A stretch of DNA of 64,000 nt from Opitutaceae bacterium BACL24 MAG-120322-bin51 (GCA_905182465.1 CAJJBI010000006.1:248001-312000), one strand, 5' to 3'; positions 20,719 through 31,190 are shown, counted from the stretch's first letter. Notes: generated from the sequence alone by a model not told the origin. Made by a program: numbers and translations.

Positions 20719-22527
20719 ATGACTGATCTCAACCATACTCGCAATTTCTGCATCATCGCCCACGTCGATCACGGAAAGACAACTTTGTCTGACCGTATCC
20801 TCGAGATGACGCGCACCGTAGAAATGCGTGATATGAAAGCCCAGCTTCTTGACTCGATGGACTTGGAGCGCGAGCGAGGGATCACGATTAAAAGCCACCC
20901 CGTGTCGATGGTCTATAAGGCTAAGGACGGGAATGACTATGCGTTCAACTTGATCGATACCCCTGGGCACGTGGACTTTTCTTACGAAGTTTCCCGCAGT
21001 TTGGCTGCGTGTGAGGGCGCTATGCTGCTGATCGATGCCGCTCAAGGCATCGAAGCGCAGACCGTTGCCAATGCTCATCTTGCGCTGGAGCAGGGACTGG
21101 AAATTATTCCCGTGATCAACAAGGTCGATTTGCCCAGTGCTGACGTGCCTGCCATTATGGTGCAGTTGGAGGATGTGTTAGCGATCCCTGCTGACGAGGC
21201 TGTGATGACTAGTGGTAAAACTGGCATCGGGATTGAAGACCTGCTTGAAGCCGCTGTGGCTCGTGTACCCAAGCCTCGTTGGGCGGAAGTCGATGGACTG
21301 CGCATGTTAATTTTCGACTGCATTTACGATGCCTATAAGGGCGTGATTTGTTATGTCCGTGTCTTTTCTGGTGAGGTTAAGATGAACGACCCCATCATTA
21401 CCATGAGTGACGAGCGTAAGATGATAGTTAAAGAAGTGGGCAAGTTCTCGCCCGCCATGACAAAGCAACAGACACTCAAAGCGGGCGATGTTGGCTACGT
21501 CGTGACGAATCTGCGCGACGTGGCGGATTTAAAGTTGGGTGATACCATCACTCACACGGCCAACCCGTGTAAGGAAATGCTGCCCGGTTATAAGAAAGTC
21601 AGCCCAATGGTTTTCAGTGGCATCTATCCCATTGATACCAGCGACTATAATAAGCTCAAAGCAGGCATGGGTAAACTTCGCCTCAACGACGCTGCCTTCG
21701 TTTACCAATCAGAAAACTCCGTTGCCCTTGGCTTCGGCTTTCGTTGTGGTTTCCTAGGTCTGCTTCACATGGAGATCATCCAAGAGCGTATTCGCCGCGA
21801 GTATGATCTCGATGTGATTTCCACTTATCCAAGTGTAGTTTATCATGTCACTAAGACAGACGGCGAGCAGATTGAAGTGCACAACCCTGTCCACCTACCT
21901 GATCCCGCTGAGATCGAGTTCATCGAAGAGCCCATGATCAACGCATCGATTCATATTCCGTCTGATTCGATCGGTGATGTGCTGGCATTGGTCTCTGAGA
22001 AGCGCGGCATCTGTGAGCATACCGAAACGATCGATGGCGAACGCGTCATGCTCGTCTGTCGTCTGCCGCTCAACGAAATCTTGATCGATTTTAATGACCG
22101 CCTCAAAAGCATCACGCACGGCTACGGCTCGATGGACTATGAGATGGCCGGCTACGAAAAGGCTAAGCTCTGCCGCCTCGACATTCGTGTGAATCAAGAG
22201 GCCGTCGATGCCTTCTCTTCCATCGTCCACTCAGACAAAGCCGAAGGCCGCGGGCGCGCCCTCTGCAAGCGCCTAAAAGAGATCTTGCCCAAGCAGATGT
22301 TCAAGATCGCGATCCAAGCCGGCGTCGGTAGCAACATCGTCGCCCGCGAAACAATCAGCGCCTATCGCAAAGACGTAACCGCCAAGTGTTACGGCGGCGA
22401 TATTTCTCGTAAGCGCAAACTTCTTGAAAAACAAAAAGAGGGTAAGAAACGCATGAAAAATATCGGTAGCGTATCCATCCCCCAGGACGCGTTTATTAAG
22501 ATTTTGAAGACCTCAGACGGTGGCTAG
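20719..22527 (+). CDS. lepA: Elongation factor 4 (LepA)
   Basis: A ribosome-dependent GTPase that acts on stalled or initiating ribosomes. The length, 602 residues, is normal. G1 is AHVDHGKTT, the switch II region DTPGHVDF, G4 NKVD and G5 TSGKTG; domains II to V follow, and the C-terminal LepA-specific domain ends with RKRKLLEKQKEGKKRMKNIG. The start at 20719 gives MTDLNHTRNFCIIAHVDHGK, canonical. No Shine-Dalgarno sequence is visible. A 6-bp hairpin (22557-22577) without T-run lies downstream. Confidence 0.97.
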   Translation: MTDLNHTRNFCIIAHVDHGKTTLSDRILEMTRTVEMRDMKAQLLDSMDLERERGITIKSHPVSMVYKAKDGNDYAFNLIDTPGHVDFSYEVSRSLAACEGAMLLIDAAQGIEAQTVANAHLALEQGLEIIPVINKVDLPSADVPAIMVQLEDVLAIPADEAVMTSGKTGIGIEDLLEAAVARVPKPRWAEVDGLRMLIFDCIYDAYKGVICYVRVFSGEVKMNDPIITMSDERKMIVKEVGKFSPAMTKQQTLKAGDVGYVVTNLRDVADLKLGDTITHTANPCKEMLPGYKKVSPMVFSGIYPIDTSDYNKLKAGMGKLRLNDAAFVYQSENSVALGFGFRCGFLGLLHMEIIQERIRREYDLDVISTYPSVVYHVTKTDGEQIEVHNPVHLPDPAEIEFIEEPMINASIHIPSDSIGDVLALVSEKRGICEHTETIDGERVMLVCRLPLNEILIDFNDRLKSITHGYGSMDYEMAGYEKAKLCRLDIRVNQEAVDAFSSIVHSDKAEGRGRALCKRLKEILPKQMFKIAIQAGVGSNIVARETISAYRKDVTAKCYGGDISRKRKLLEKQKEGKKRMKNIGSVSIPQDAFIKILKTSDGG

Positions 22528-22611
22528 CTTCGATTTCGAAGAGGGTTTCATTTGTAGAGCCCTTAACATCTGGGCTCCTATGCGAGGCAGTCGTTTCAAG
22601 TGACGATTCGA

Positions 22612-24489
22612 CTACCAGCTGAAAGTCACGCCTGCTGAATATTGATCACCACGCCCCGGTGTGCCGGGAACATCTTCGAATTCGTCGCCCCAAGCATTGT
22701 CGATGGCAAAGAAAAGTTCCATGTTCACGACTTGTGGGGGGTAGATGCTTAGGCCGAAGTGAGTGAAGAGGGCGAAGTCACTGCTGTTGCGTAGAGCATT
22801 GTCTTCGTTTTCGCGCCATTCGTTATCGATCCGGACTTCGAGGATTTCGCAGGGACGCCAGATCGCGCCCAAGGTGAAGCGGTGGTTTGCGTAGTTGAGC
22901 GCGTAGAAGCTGCCATCGAAGGTGGTGTCGCCGTAGTCTTCGTCTTTATGTAAGTAGGTGTAACTAGCGATGGCTTCGATGTCTACCCCAGTGCTTAGAT
23001 CCGATGATTTCAATGCCTAAAGTCTCAATATCTACAGGCAGTGCAAGTCTGGCATTATTTCTATTATTATTGAAAACCCAGTCGGCTAAATTGTTGTCCC
23101 AACGGTAGAAGACTGCACCTTCAAAGCTCCAGCTATTACGTTTAAAATTACCACCAATTTCAAGATTCGCTGTAGTTTCCCGATCGAGATTAGGATTGCT
23201 TGCGAAGAGAGGTTGTCGACCGTCAGGATCTGCAAAATTAAACGGTGAGCCGCCAATTGCTGTGTATCCCACGACTTGGCTAGTTTCTGAGTAGGAAAGA
23301 TAAACGCTTTCTGAATTTCCATTATCATACTGCCGCCCCCAAGCAATGTTACTAATTAATGAGAATTCCGAATCGTTCCGATTCGTGTCGTCGAAGCTCC
23401 CTCCAATTTGAATAACTAGATGCTCGTTAGGCGCTAATTCGATCTTATATTCTGGCAGTAGACTTAATTTTGAATAAGTTCTAGATTCAAACCTGCCGCG
23501 TTCTAAAGAGGTTGATTCAATTTTGTCAGCAGTAATCTGGCCAGAGTAGTTTAAGCTAAAAGCTTCGCCTAGTGCATGTAAACCGGAGAACGCGAATGTG
23601 CTCACGTCAGTGGTGTGCTTTGCTTGGAATACAGAAGGGTTCTCACGCGAGTAGATGTAGTGATCCTTATGCTCTCTGTAGTAGGCTGTGATCTCAAAGT
23701 AGCTGCGTTCGCTATAATTTTGGTAGTGATTGAACAAGAACAGACTGGTTTTTAAATTCTCAGTTTCATTGACACCGTATGGCGTATACATGTTTGGCCA
23801 GCCAAAGAACTTGGCCTGATATCCTGCGAAGAAATCCGTCTGCGAATTCGGACCGAGTATTTGCACACGTCCTGTGCTGCGGTCGAAGTCATGGTCGCCG
23901 AACTGGATAGTGCCATCGCTTTCGGAGCGAGAGATTTCAGCTTCGACGCCCCAGCTCCATTCGCCGCTTTCGCCGAGTTGTCCTGTCAGTCCGTGATGGA
24001 TCCGTTGGAAGTTGAGGTCGTGGTCGCCACCGCCTACGGTAGGCTGCCGCCATCGGCGATCTGGCTCCAGCCGTAGCTAATGGTGCCGACCGTGCTGTTA
24101 AAACCGTAGAGTGCATTATCAGCACCTATGAGAATATCCGGGCGTGTGAGCATCTCCGGTGCGATTGGCAGCTCTGCGAAGTAGTGCCCTGTTTGCGGAT
24201 CGATCAAAGTTGCGCTACCGACACGAAAACCAGTGTTCTCGAAGATGCCGCCTCGGATGGTGACATCACCCTGGGCCTCCGCCATATTGCGCGATTGCAG
24301 ATCAACGCGCGGCTCGAACTCGAGGTTGGAAACCGGTGATTCGTAGGTGGTGACAGGGCGGATGTTGGCCGTCTGTTGCGCGTCCACGTAGAGCGTCGGC
24401 AGGGTTTGGGTGCTCTCTGCTTGCGCAAGCAATGGCAGAGTGGCGAGTGTGAGAATAGTCAGTGGGTAGGTTCTGCTTTGAATCATCAC
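22612..24489 (-). CDS. TonB-dependent outer-membrane receptor, two frameshifts
   Basis: The reconstructed length is about 625 residues. The N-terminus (from 24489) has a signal peptide (LTILTLATLPLLAQAEST) and a plug domain (AQGDVTIRGGIFENTGFRVG). The middle part (to about 22990) is beta-barrel strands with aromatic girdles, and the last part ends with strand SAGVTFSW, an aromatic residue at the C-terminus as in outer-membrane barrels. The frames change near 24045 (LP, then TVGGGDHDLNFQRIHHG one frame over) and near 22990 (back, resuming at TGVDIEAIASYTYLH). The substrate is unknown; no riboswitch or Fur-like site is obvious. No TonB/ExbBD genes are near. Confidence 0.85.
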
Positions 24490-24559
24490 TAATTGCTAAA
24501 AAGAATACTCTTCAATAAATCAAATATTAATATAAAAAAATAAATACTTAACAATAGGA

Positions 24560-24889
24560 TTGATTTTCGGATTGGCTATTGTATGTGTCTTCTTTATATA
24601 TTCCTTACAAAATACCATGGCACTTTTAAATATCGGATTCGCAATTCTTATTATCAAAATGGTAATTTGCACCTTACCGGCTGTAATTGGCATCGCTTTG
24701 ATTGTGAGTTCAGAAGAGAGTAAGCGTGAATTCCGTAACAAATTCTGCAGTAAGGTTTTCGGTATGAGTAACGCGATACCTTATCCCAAATTTGCGCGTA
24801 CGATGGCTGTATTTGGTTCATTGATGCTTGCCTTCAGTCTGGTGAGCACCTGGTTCCTAGTCTTGCGTCCAATGTTCCTGGTTGAATGA
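24560..24889 (+). CDS. Hypothetical small membrane protein
   Basis: 109 residues from a TTG start (ATG 24617 is the alternative, giving 90 residues). Three hydrophobic segments (about 2-16, 22-48, 82-103) flank a basic cytoplasmic-looking loop (ESKREFRNKFCSKVFG). I do not recognise the family. It is divergent from the TonB-dependent receptor, with a 70-base AT-rich gap between them. The stop lies inside a small inverted repeat TGATAC/GTATCA (from 24887). Confidence 0.5.
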   Translation: MIFGLAIVCVFFIYSLQNTMALLNIGFAILIIKMVICTLPAVIGIALIVSSEESKREFRNKFCSKVFGMSNAIPYPKFARTMAVFGSLMLAFSLVSTWFLVLRPMFLVE

Positions 24890-25012
24890 TACTAGAATTG
24901 TATCAGTTCTCGCTATCTTCCCACCTCCGCTAATTTTCTAGTTGGGAGCAAATAGTTTCTTACTTCCTCCGCGGCTTTATTGCAACGGATTAGCGGGGTA
25001 TTTAGGCTGCAG

Positions 25013-25621
25013 TTAACTATCCCGCTCTGCCACAGCCTGGCGGTAGATTTCGCGGCTGATCCATGCATCGGTCGCCGCATAGCGAACTTGCTTGTTGTCA
25101 AGTTTTGGGCGTGCCCAGTTCGTGACTTGAGCTGCTTTACTGATACGTCCTTGCAGTAAGAGTCCAGCAAGCGCGCGGAGGCCACGATTTTCGTAGCCGA
25201 GTTTTACCGTGATGTCAGCGATCTCGACGAAGCCGTTGGGGGTGAAGTCTTCCATCGCGCGGAGTTCTTTGACGTCGTCTTTAATGGCGACACCCGTTTT
25301 TAAAATGTCGGGTGACTCTAGGATTGGGAGGAGCGGATCAAAGGTCTCAGTTTCACTGATACGGAAGAGGTAGACGCAGTGCTCCGTGGCTAGCTGGATG
25401 AGTGCGGGCGGGTAGTAGTCGCCTTTTTTGAAGCTTGGTCGGGTCTCGGTGTCAAAGCCGAGGTGACTTTCGTTTGCCAGAATTGAGGCAGCGGCTTCCA
25501 TCTCTTCGGCGGATTCCAATATCTGGATCTCACCCTCCCATGCGATAAGTGGTAGCTCGTTAATCTCGGCTTTGCTAATTTTGCGTTTTTCGACAGGTAG
25601 GTTTTCGGTAGTTTCGGACAT
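25013..25621 (-). CDS. RNase D-like 3'-5' exonuclease
   Basis: A 202-residue DEDDy-type exonuclease domain protein. Exo I is GFDTETRPSF, Exo II the GVAIKDDVKEL region (Asp), and Exo III YAATDAWISREIY with the Tyr and Asp. It lacks the HRDC domains of full RNase D, so it resembles the stand-alone '3'-5' exonuclease domain-containing' proteins. Substrate RNA or DNA is not deducible. It lies 16 bases after the metallo-beta-lactamase-fold gene on the same strand, so the two are probably cotranscribed. Confidence 0.88.
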   Translation of the reverse strand: MSETTENLPVEKRKISKAEINELPLIAWEGEIQILESAEEMEAAASILANESHLGFDTETRPSFKKGDYYPPALIQLATEHCVYLFRISETETFDPLLPILESPDILKTGVAIKDDVKELRAMEDFTPNGFVEIADITVKLGYENRGLRALAGLLLQGRISKAAQVTNWARPKLDNKQVRYAATDAWISREIYRQAVAERDS

Positions 25622-25637
25622 GAAGTAGTATTATTTC

Positions 25638-26612
25638 TTAGGCTTCGATCACTAAGCCATCGAAGGCAACTTTTATGTGCTCTGGAAAGCTTGTAGCGGG
25701 GTTACCCTGGGATAATTCTTTATTATAGTCCTCGCAGTAGCGGAGCGCGCCCTGGTGGATTTCTTCGATCTCGGCGTCGGAATAGGCTGGCTCGTGGTGG
25801 GAAACGACGAGCTGGCGGACTTTGGCGCGTGCTGCTAGCTCGATCGCTGTCATATGATCAGAGTGCCCCCAGTTGCGCTTTTCTTTTCTTGCTTCCTCGG
25901 CGGTGTATTGCCCGTCGAAGATAAGTATGTCGGCTTTATGTAGAAAATTGACAAACGGATAGCCTTCTTCTTGAGCTTCGGGGCCGTGTTCGGAGTCGGA
26001 GGAAAAGATGATACGCTTTTCGCCCTGCTCAAAGGAGTAGCCCCAAGAATCGCCAGGGTGCTGCTGTTTGATGGTGGTTACTTGGACATCACCGACGGCG
26101 AAACGCGCGCCGTCTTCTCGTATGTCGAATTCGATCTCTGCTTGCATCGCCTCAAAGGGGACGGGGAAACAGGGTGCGTCCATTTGCGAGCGGATAGCTG
26201 ACTCAGTAGTCTGATGGAATCCGTGAAAGACGATTCGGTTTCCCGGCTGATAGGCGGGAGCGAAAAAGGGGAATCCTTGAATGTGATCCCAGTGTAAGTG
26301 AGACACGAAGATATGGTAGGTGGCGGGCGGCGCATTTTTGCCGAGGCTGAGCGAAAAATCGCGTAGCCCCGTGCCAGCATCGCAAATGATATATTCTTTG
26401 GTGCCTGCTTCAATCTGAACGCAGGAAGTATTTGCCTTATAGGTACCGTGGGCGCTGTGGGGGAGTGTTTCTAGGTAGGTGTCAACTGCTTCAATGCTTG
26501 CGAACTCTAGCTCGCGGCTCGTCCAGATCGCTTCCTTGACTTTCTGGCGAATCGTCGCCGAGGAGGTCGGTGAGGGGAGTGAGCCACAAGAGCCCCAGAT
26601 AATTGCCTTCAT
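25638..26612 (-). CDS. Metallo-beta-lactamase-fold hydrolase
   Basis: A 324-residue MBL-fold protein. The metal ligands are in SHLHWDHIQGFPFF (HxHxDH), SSDSEHG, NWGHSDHMTA and VVSHHEPAYSD. The N-terminus MKAIIWGSCGSLPSPTSSAT and the internal TSCVQIEAG strand match the PhnP/RNase Z-like group, which includes cyclic phosphodiesterases. The exact substrate is unknown. It is upstream partner of the RNase D-like gene (16-base gap); a nucleic-acid or nucleotide processing role is plausible but inferred. Confidence 0.85.
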   Translation of the reverse strand: MKAIIWGSCGSLPSPTSSATIRQKVKEAIWTSRELEFASIEAVDTYLETLPHSAHGTYKANTSCVQIEAGTKEYIICDAGTGLRDFSLSLGKNAPPATYHIFVSHLHWDHIQGFPFFAPAYQPGNRIVFHGFHQTTESAIRSQMDAPCFPVPFEAMQAEIEFDIREDGARFAVGDVQVTTIKQQHPGDSWGYSFEQGEKRIIFSSDSEHGPEAQEEGYPFVNFLHKADILIFDGQYTAEEARKEKRNWGHSDHMTAIELAARAKVRQLVVSHHEPAYSDAEIEEIHQGALRYCEDYNKELSQGNPATSFPEHIKVAFDGLVIEA

Positions 26613-26998
26613 GCTTTAAGGTAGAAGCCTCTAAGTTTATTTAGCGAAAACGGCGAGTAGGGAAAGCCCGAGTAGTATTCTTCTTATCATAATTGCTTGC
26701 CGTTGATAGATTGATTGAAAGGCACAGTAAACAGCATGATACGGTCATGGCGAGTTTGAAAAACGGTCTGAAGATCGGTGAAATTTCGCTTCAAGACTTC
26801 TGACAGTCGCTTTTGCGAGGACTTTTCTATTGCGAGCGATGCGGGGCGAGCGATTCCGTTAATGGGGGCGTGCCTACAAGACAATCATGAACGAGGCGAG
26901 CCGTGCCAATTGCGCGACCGCTTAGGATACCAAGATAATTATAAATCAGTCACTGGAGTGTGTAATTGGACTCGAAACCCCGCACTGTCTTTTAATTT
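26613..26998. other. Intergenic region with two tiny overlapping minus-strand ORFs
   Basis: A 386-base gap between the MBL gene and the carbonic-anhydrase-like gene. On minus there is a 65-codon ORF (26687-26884) whose stop overlaps (ATGA) the start of a 17-codon ORF (26637-26690, MIRRILLGLSLLAVFAK) that looks like a bare signal peptide. Neither has a known family; I do not call them as genes. The 17-codon peptide could be the start of a small secreted or lipoprotein gene broken by an indel. Confidence 0.3.
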
Positions 26999-27526
26999 CT
27001 ATCCGAAGCGCTGTTTGTGCCCCCGAGATACGTTTACGTATTTTTCAGCCAGACCTTTGAGCTTAGCCCGTTCTTCATCACTGAGCGAACGCACGACCTT
27101 GGCGGGCACGCCTAGCACCAGTGAACCTTCTGGTATTTGGGTGTCTTTGGTCACGACTGCACCCGCGCCGACGATCGATTGTGCCCCGATCGAAGCACCG
27201 TCTAGGATAGTGGCCCGCATGCCGACTAGGCATTCGTTGCCGATCTCACACGCGTGGATTATGGCCGAGTGGCCGATAGTGACATAGCTGCCAATCTTTA
27301 CGCCAAAGTCGTCCGCAAGGTGGATGACTGTGCCGTCTTGAACGTTAGAGCCTTCACCGATCTCGATTGTGTTAATGTCGCCTCGTAGCACCGCGTTGTG
27401 CCAGACACTGGAGTTGTGCCCCAGCGAAACGGCGCCGATCACGATAGCGCCTTTGGCGACGTAGGTACTCTCCTCGATCTGGGGCCTTTGATCTAAAAAA
27501 GTGGCGAGGCGTTCTTCAATGGTCAT
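26999..27526 (-). CDS. Gamma-carbonic anhydrase-like protein (left-handed beta-helix)
   Basis: 175 residues, usual for the YrdA/PaaY/gamma-CA-like group. Hexapeptide repeats form a left-handed beta-helix, and the three metal-binding His are visible in GTVIHLADD and YVTIGHSAIIHACEIG. The end of the helix (VLGVPAKVVRSLSDEERAKL) matches the family. Many members bind zinc without strong carbonic anhydrase activity, so activity is uncertain. The start at 27526 (MTIEERLATFLDQRP) is the first ATG. Monocistronic as far as seen. Confidence 0.92.
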   Translation of the reverse strand: MTIEERLATFLDQRPQIEESTYVAKGAIVIGAVSLGHNSSVWHNAVLRGDINTIEIGEGSNVQDGTVIHLADDFGVKIGSYVTIGHSAIIHACEIGNECLVGMRATILDGASIGAQSIVGAGAVVTKDTQIPEGSLVLGVPAKVVRSLSDEERAKLKGLAEKYVNVSRGHKQRFG

Positions 27527-27746
27527 GAGCTTTGATAAAATAAAGGAGGAGGGCTTGATGACAGGTCAATCACTGACTTTTTAGTTTTTGAAACCGAGAC
27601 GATGGTCAAGAAATAGTGATTATTCTCACCTTAGTCATCTTCCAGTTCGTAGATAATTTCTTGTGTAGACTGGTCTTAGGGTATTGCAGGATTTCATATA
27701 TGCAGGGTGCATGTGCTTTGTATGGAATTAAAGCGTCCTTCCCTAA

Positions 27747-28406
27747 TTAAAAAAGCATCATCTGATCATCCGTGAGGGGAGAGGTCGCTTCGATGAGGCG
27801 GCTGTCTTTATTCAGCACGCTGTTGACCCGGCGGGAGACGGTATGTTTTTCGAGAATCACCTCGCTAGCCAGCGATTGAACGTCTCTTGTGCCGAGCTCA
27901 CCATTCAGCCAGGAAACTTTGCTTTCCTGCTTTAAGATCACGGGCATGCGTTCGTGAATATTATGGATCGAAGTGAGAGCTTTGGTTGTTAAAATGACAA
28001 AATAGGGCGGTGATTCGTAGCCGGTTGACGGAAACCAAAGCCCAGCGAAGTAGTGCAAAGTATCTTGAGGTGGATAGATGAAGTAGGGCTGCTTGGTGAT
28101 GCCGTCTTGATACCACTCGTAAAAGCCGTTAGTGGGAAGTAGGCAACGATGTGCATTCCAGCTTTCGCGAAATCGAGGTGTGGTATCCGCGGTCTCGATA
28201 CGCGCGTTGATATGGAAATTCTGCGGCGTGCGTAGCCCCCAGTGCATCATCGTTGCTACAGGATGCACCTTGTCGCGAGTGGCGATGCTCAAGGTTTCAC
28301 GACCAGGGGCTATGTTGTAGTTTGGCTCGTAGGCTTCGGGCAGTGCGAGCGCGATGGCTTCGGCGAGCACCTTTTTATTGGTATGTAATGTATAGCGGCC
28401 ACACAT
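27747..28406 (-). CDS. HMCES/YedK-type DNA-protein crosslink (SRAP) protein
   Basis: A 219-residue SRAP-domain protein that shields abasic sites in single-stranded DNA by a covalent link through Cys2. The catalytic Cys is directly after the initiator Met (MCGRYTLHTNKK); also seen are YEPNYNIAPG, INARIET, the NGFYEW segment with the catalytic Glu, and HERMPVIL with the catalytic His. The ATG at 28406 must be the start because Cys2 must be exposed. About 113 bases downstream of the delta' gene on the same strand. Confidence 0.95.
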   Translation of the reverse strand: MCGRYTLHTNKKVLAEAIALALPEAYEPNYNIAPGRETLSIATRDKVHPVATMMHWGLRTPQNFHINARIETADTTPRFRESWNAHRCLLPTNGFYEWYQDGITKQPYFIYPPQDTLHYFAGLWFPSTGYESPPYFVILTTKALTSIHNIHERMPVILKQESKVSWLNGELGTRDVQSLASEVILEKHTVSRRVNSVLNKDSRLIEATSPLTDDQMMLF

Positions 28407-28519
28407 TCTAAAAAAATAATGGGTAGATGGATAAAGTCTTAATCTTACTAGTCATCTCGTTGTTACAGTCTTGTAGATTAGGACTACTATTAATATGCAG
28501 AGGAATTATGGTCTCTGGG

Positions 28520-29497
28520 TTATCTCGCGAGTGTCCAAATTCTTAATGAACTTAAAAAGAAGAGCTCCAAGGCGGCCGCTTGGTTGAAGTTGATTTCCAT
28601 GAGGCCTGCCGAGCGTTCCAGCGCTTCAGTTGCCCGGTGGAGGGCACTGGCAGGGAGTTCGCCTTTATTGAGCGCTTCGACCTCACGGGCAAATCCAGCT
28701 GTGGCCTTTTCGATCTCGCCGAAGAGTTGCTTTCGATAGCCTTTGCTTAGACCGACTTCCATCGCGTCCTTCTCATCGGCTGTCACGTGGTCGGGGAGTG
28801 CTTCCTTTTGCATCTTCCAAGCTTCGGAGGTCATAGCCTTGAGGATGGTTTGAAAGCGAGCATTTAGCCCATAGGCACCCATCATAATGTGGGGGATTGT
28901 TTTCTTGTTGGGGCCTTTCAGGAGGCGACCTAGCCATTCGCGGTAGGCCACGACCCATGAAGCCCAATCTGGATGTTGAATGGTTTCGATAGTAGCAGGG
29001 ATACGAAAATTGAGGCAACGGCTTCGTATGGTGTCGAGCAGGTCGTAGGGGCGCGTCGTCAATAGAAAGAGAGTCGTGCCTGCCGGCGGTTCTTCGAGGG
29101 TTTTCAGGAAGGCGTTGGCCGAGGCGGCGTTCATTCGGTCGGCGTCGATCACGATGCCGACTTTGCGTCCACCTTGATTGGAGCTTTTTGCAATATCGAT
29201 GACCAGCTTGCGCATGGTATTATTGTCTTCGGTTTTGCCCACCTTGATCAGGCGTGCTCTGCCACTGGGGCGTAGGGTGAAACAGTCGGCGTGCTTAAAT
29301 GGGTCACGTTTTGTTTCGAGTAGATTTGCCGCGATTGCACGAACAATTGTTTCGAGGCTTTCTAAGCTCTCGCCGTGGAGGAGTATCCCGTGCCCGAGTC
29401 GATTCTGCGCGAGCGAGCGTTCGAGTACTTCGACGGCGCGCGTGCCGCGCAGTGAATCGGGGAGTGATTCAGAGAGTGTTATGGATTTTTCGCTCAT
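28520..29497 (-). CDS. holB: DNA polymerase III delta' subunit-like AAA protein
   Basis: The clamp-loader subunit delta'. The start at 29497 (MSEKSITLSESLPDSLRG) gives 325 residues; 16 extra codons to 29545 would overlap the divergent nth leader. The N-terminal AAA fold has GHGILLHGESLESLETIVRA where Walker A should be: the GKT is missing, as is usual for the non-catalytic delta'. VGIVIDADRMNAASANAFLK and TLEEPPAGTTLFLLTT are typical for clamp loaders, then the sensor IRSRCLNFRIP. There is no zinc-binding Cys cluster. Divergent from nth, with 66 bases between the start codons. Confidence 0.85.
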   Translation of the reverse strand: MSEKSITLSESLPDSLRGTRAVEVLERSLAQNRLGHGILLHGESLESLETIVRAIAANLLETKRDPFKHADCFTLRPSGRARLIKVGKTEDNNTMRKLVIDIAKSSNQGGRKVGIVIDADRMNAASANAFLKTLEEPPAGTTLFLLTTRPYDLLDTIRSRCLNFRIPATIETIQHPDWASWVVAYREWLGRLLKGPNKKTIPHIMMGAYGLNARFQTILKAMTSEAWKMQKEALPDHVTADEKDAMEVGLSKGYRKQLFGEIEKATAGFAREVEALNKGELPASALHRATEALERSAGLMEINFNQAAALELFFLSSLRIWTLAR

Positions 29498-29563
29498 CAG
29501 TGATTTGCATTTTTGGGCAAAGTTTACACTGTGGGCAAGTCGCAACCTCTAACTCTTTCTCTC

Positions 29564-30217
<654 letters not shown>

Positions 30218-30221
30218 GCAT

Positions 30222-30422
30222 TTATTCACCAAACACCGAATCACTGCTTCCAAAGTCGAAGGCTTTTGCTTGGAAGCTAGTGGTTCTGGTGAACGGCTCC
30301 GTTTTGGCCGAAGGATCAGATTGGAAGGCTGAGTCTATAGTTTTGGGCTGAATTGCTTGTTTGAAATCAATTTCAAATTCGCTGCGCTTGGTTTGTTGCG
30401 CGGTCACCTGCGACGGTTCCAT
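30222..30422 (-). CDS. Small hypothetical protein coupled to lipoate-ligase-like gene
   Basis: 66 residues, no recognised domain; Ser/Thr/Gln-rich and hydrophilic with no membrane segment. The ATG (30422) lies 18 bases inside the end of the upstream minus-strand ligase gene, an arrangement typical of translational coupling, and the stop comes 5 bases before the end of the convergent nth. Coding status is not certain: the evidence is only the overlap and the open frame. Confidence 0.4.
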   Translation of the reverse strand: MEPSQVTAQQTKRSEFEIDFKQAIQPKTIDSAFQSDPSAKTEPFTRTTSFQAKAFDFGSSDSVFGE

Positions 30423-31147
30423 GCGTCGCCGGCGAAGCGTTGCTTTTCACGCTCGATCTGTTCGCTTTTAAAGAGAGGGCGGATGTCTTCAAGCTCGCTA
30501 GGCTCTAGATCTAAGGTGTTGGCTAGGTGTGCTAGTAGGAGTCTTTGAAAGGTAATGAAATTGAAGGTTTCGGGTAGGACGCTGCGGTCGATTGAGCCTT
30601 GAATAAGGAGTCCCTGCCGGGAGCGCTTCATGGCGGCTCCAGCTATTTTTTGGCCATCAGGGTGGAGCACATCGTTGGCGGCGGGGGTGGCGAAGCAGTG
30701 GGTGGGGATGTCGCTAGCGACGGGCAACTCTTCGCAGTGGCGGGGGCAGGGGGCGAGGCGACTGTCGATACCGATCTTAGTAAGCGACTGGCTGATCGCA
30801 TCATGGATTTGCGCGTAAAGGTTGGTCGCGGGGCTTGAAGTGACAGGTATCGAGCTATGGAGAATGAGTGCGTATGTCCAGTCGTTACGATGATCAACGA
30901 TACCGCCGCCAGTCATGCGGCGGGTGAGGGTGGCACTGGCCTGAGCTGGCTCGATAGGCGCATGGGCTGAGGCAAATTCAGAGACTACTTTGTGGTAGTG
31001 CTGTGCGTAGCCAAATGTGACGGCTGGCCCTAGCCATCCGTAGTGGCGGAAGGCGGCTAGGCCTACGGGCATACTTGCAAGTAGTGCGGCGTCTATCGCC
31101 ATGTTGGTCGCGGCGTCACCGAAGGCATTGGGGAGGGCGATGAACAT
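30404..31147 (-). CDS. Lipoate-protein ligase A-like (BPL/LplA) family protein
   Basis: A 247-residue BPL/LPL-fold protein. The motif RRMTGGGIVDHRNDWTYAL is the lipoyl-AMP binding loop, and DGQKIAGAAMKRSRQGLLIQ contains the conserved Lys. It is short, lacking the C-terminal accessory domain of E. coli LplA, so it may be an octanoyl or lipoyl transferase (LipM/LipL-like) or a ligase needing a partner. Followed by an overlapping small ORF. The start at 31147 precedes the usual first helix (NMAIDAALLASM). Confidence 0.85.
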   Translation of the reverse strand: MFIALPNAFGDAATNMAIDAALLASMPVGLAAFRHYGWLGPAVTFGYAQHYHKVVSEFASAHAPIEPAQASATLTRRMTGGGIVDHRNDWTYALILHSSIPVTSSPATNLYAQIHDAISQSLTKIGIDSRLAPCPRHCEELPVASDIPTHCFATPAANDVLHPDGQKIAGAAMKRSRQGLLIQGSIDRSVLPETFNFITFQRLLLAHLANTLDLEPSELEDIRPLFKSEQIEREKQRFAGDAWNRRR

Positions 31148-31190
31148 TAGTTAGTTGGCATGCGTGCTTGTTTTCTGAGCACGCTACGCT

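Noticed and set aside
26778-27287. 169-codon plus-strand ORF over the carbonic-anhydrase-like gene
   Set aside because: The second half lies opposite the conserved minus-strand gene, and the sequence is unlike any protein family I know.
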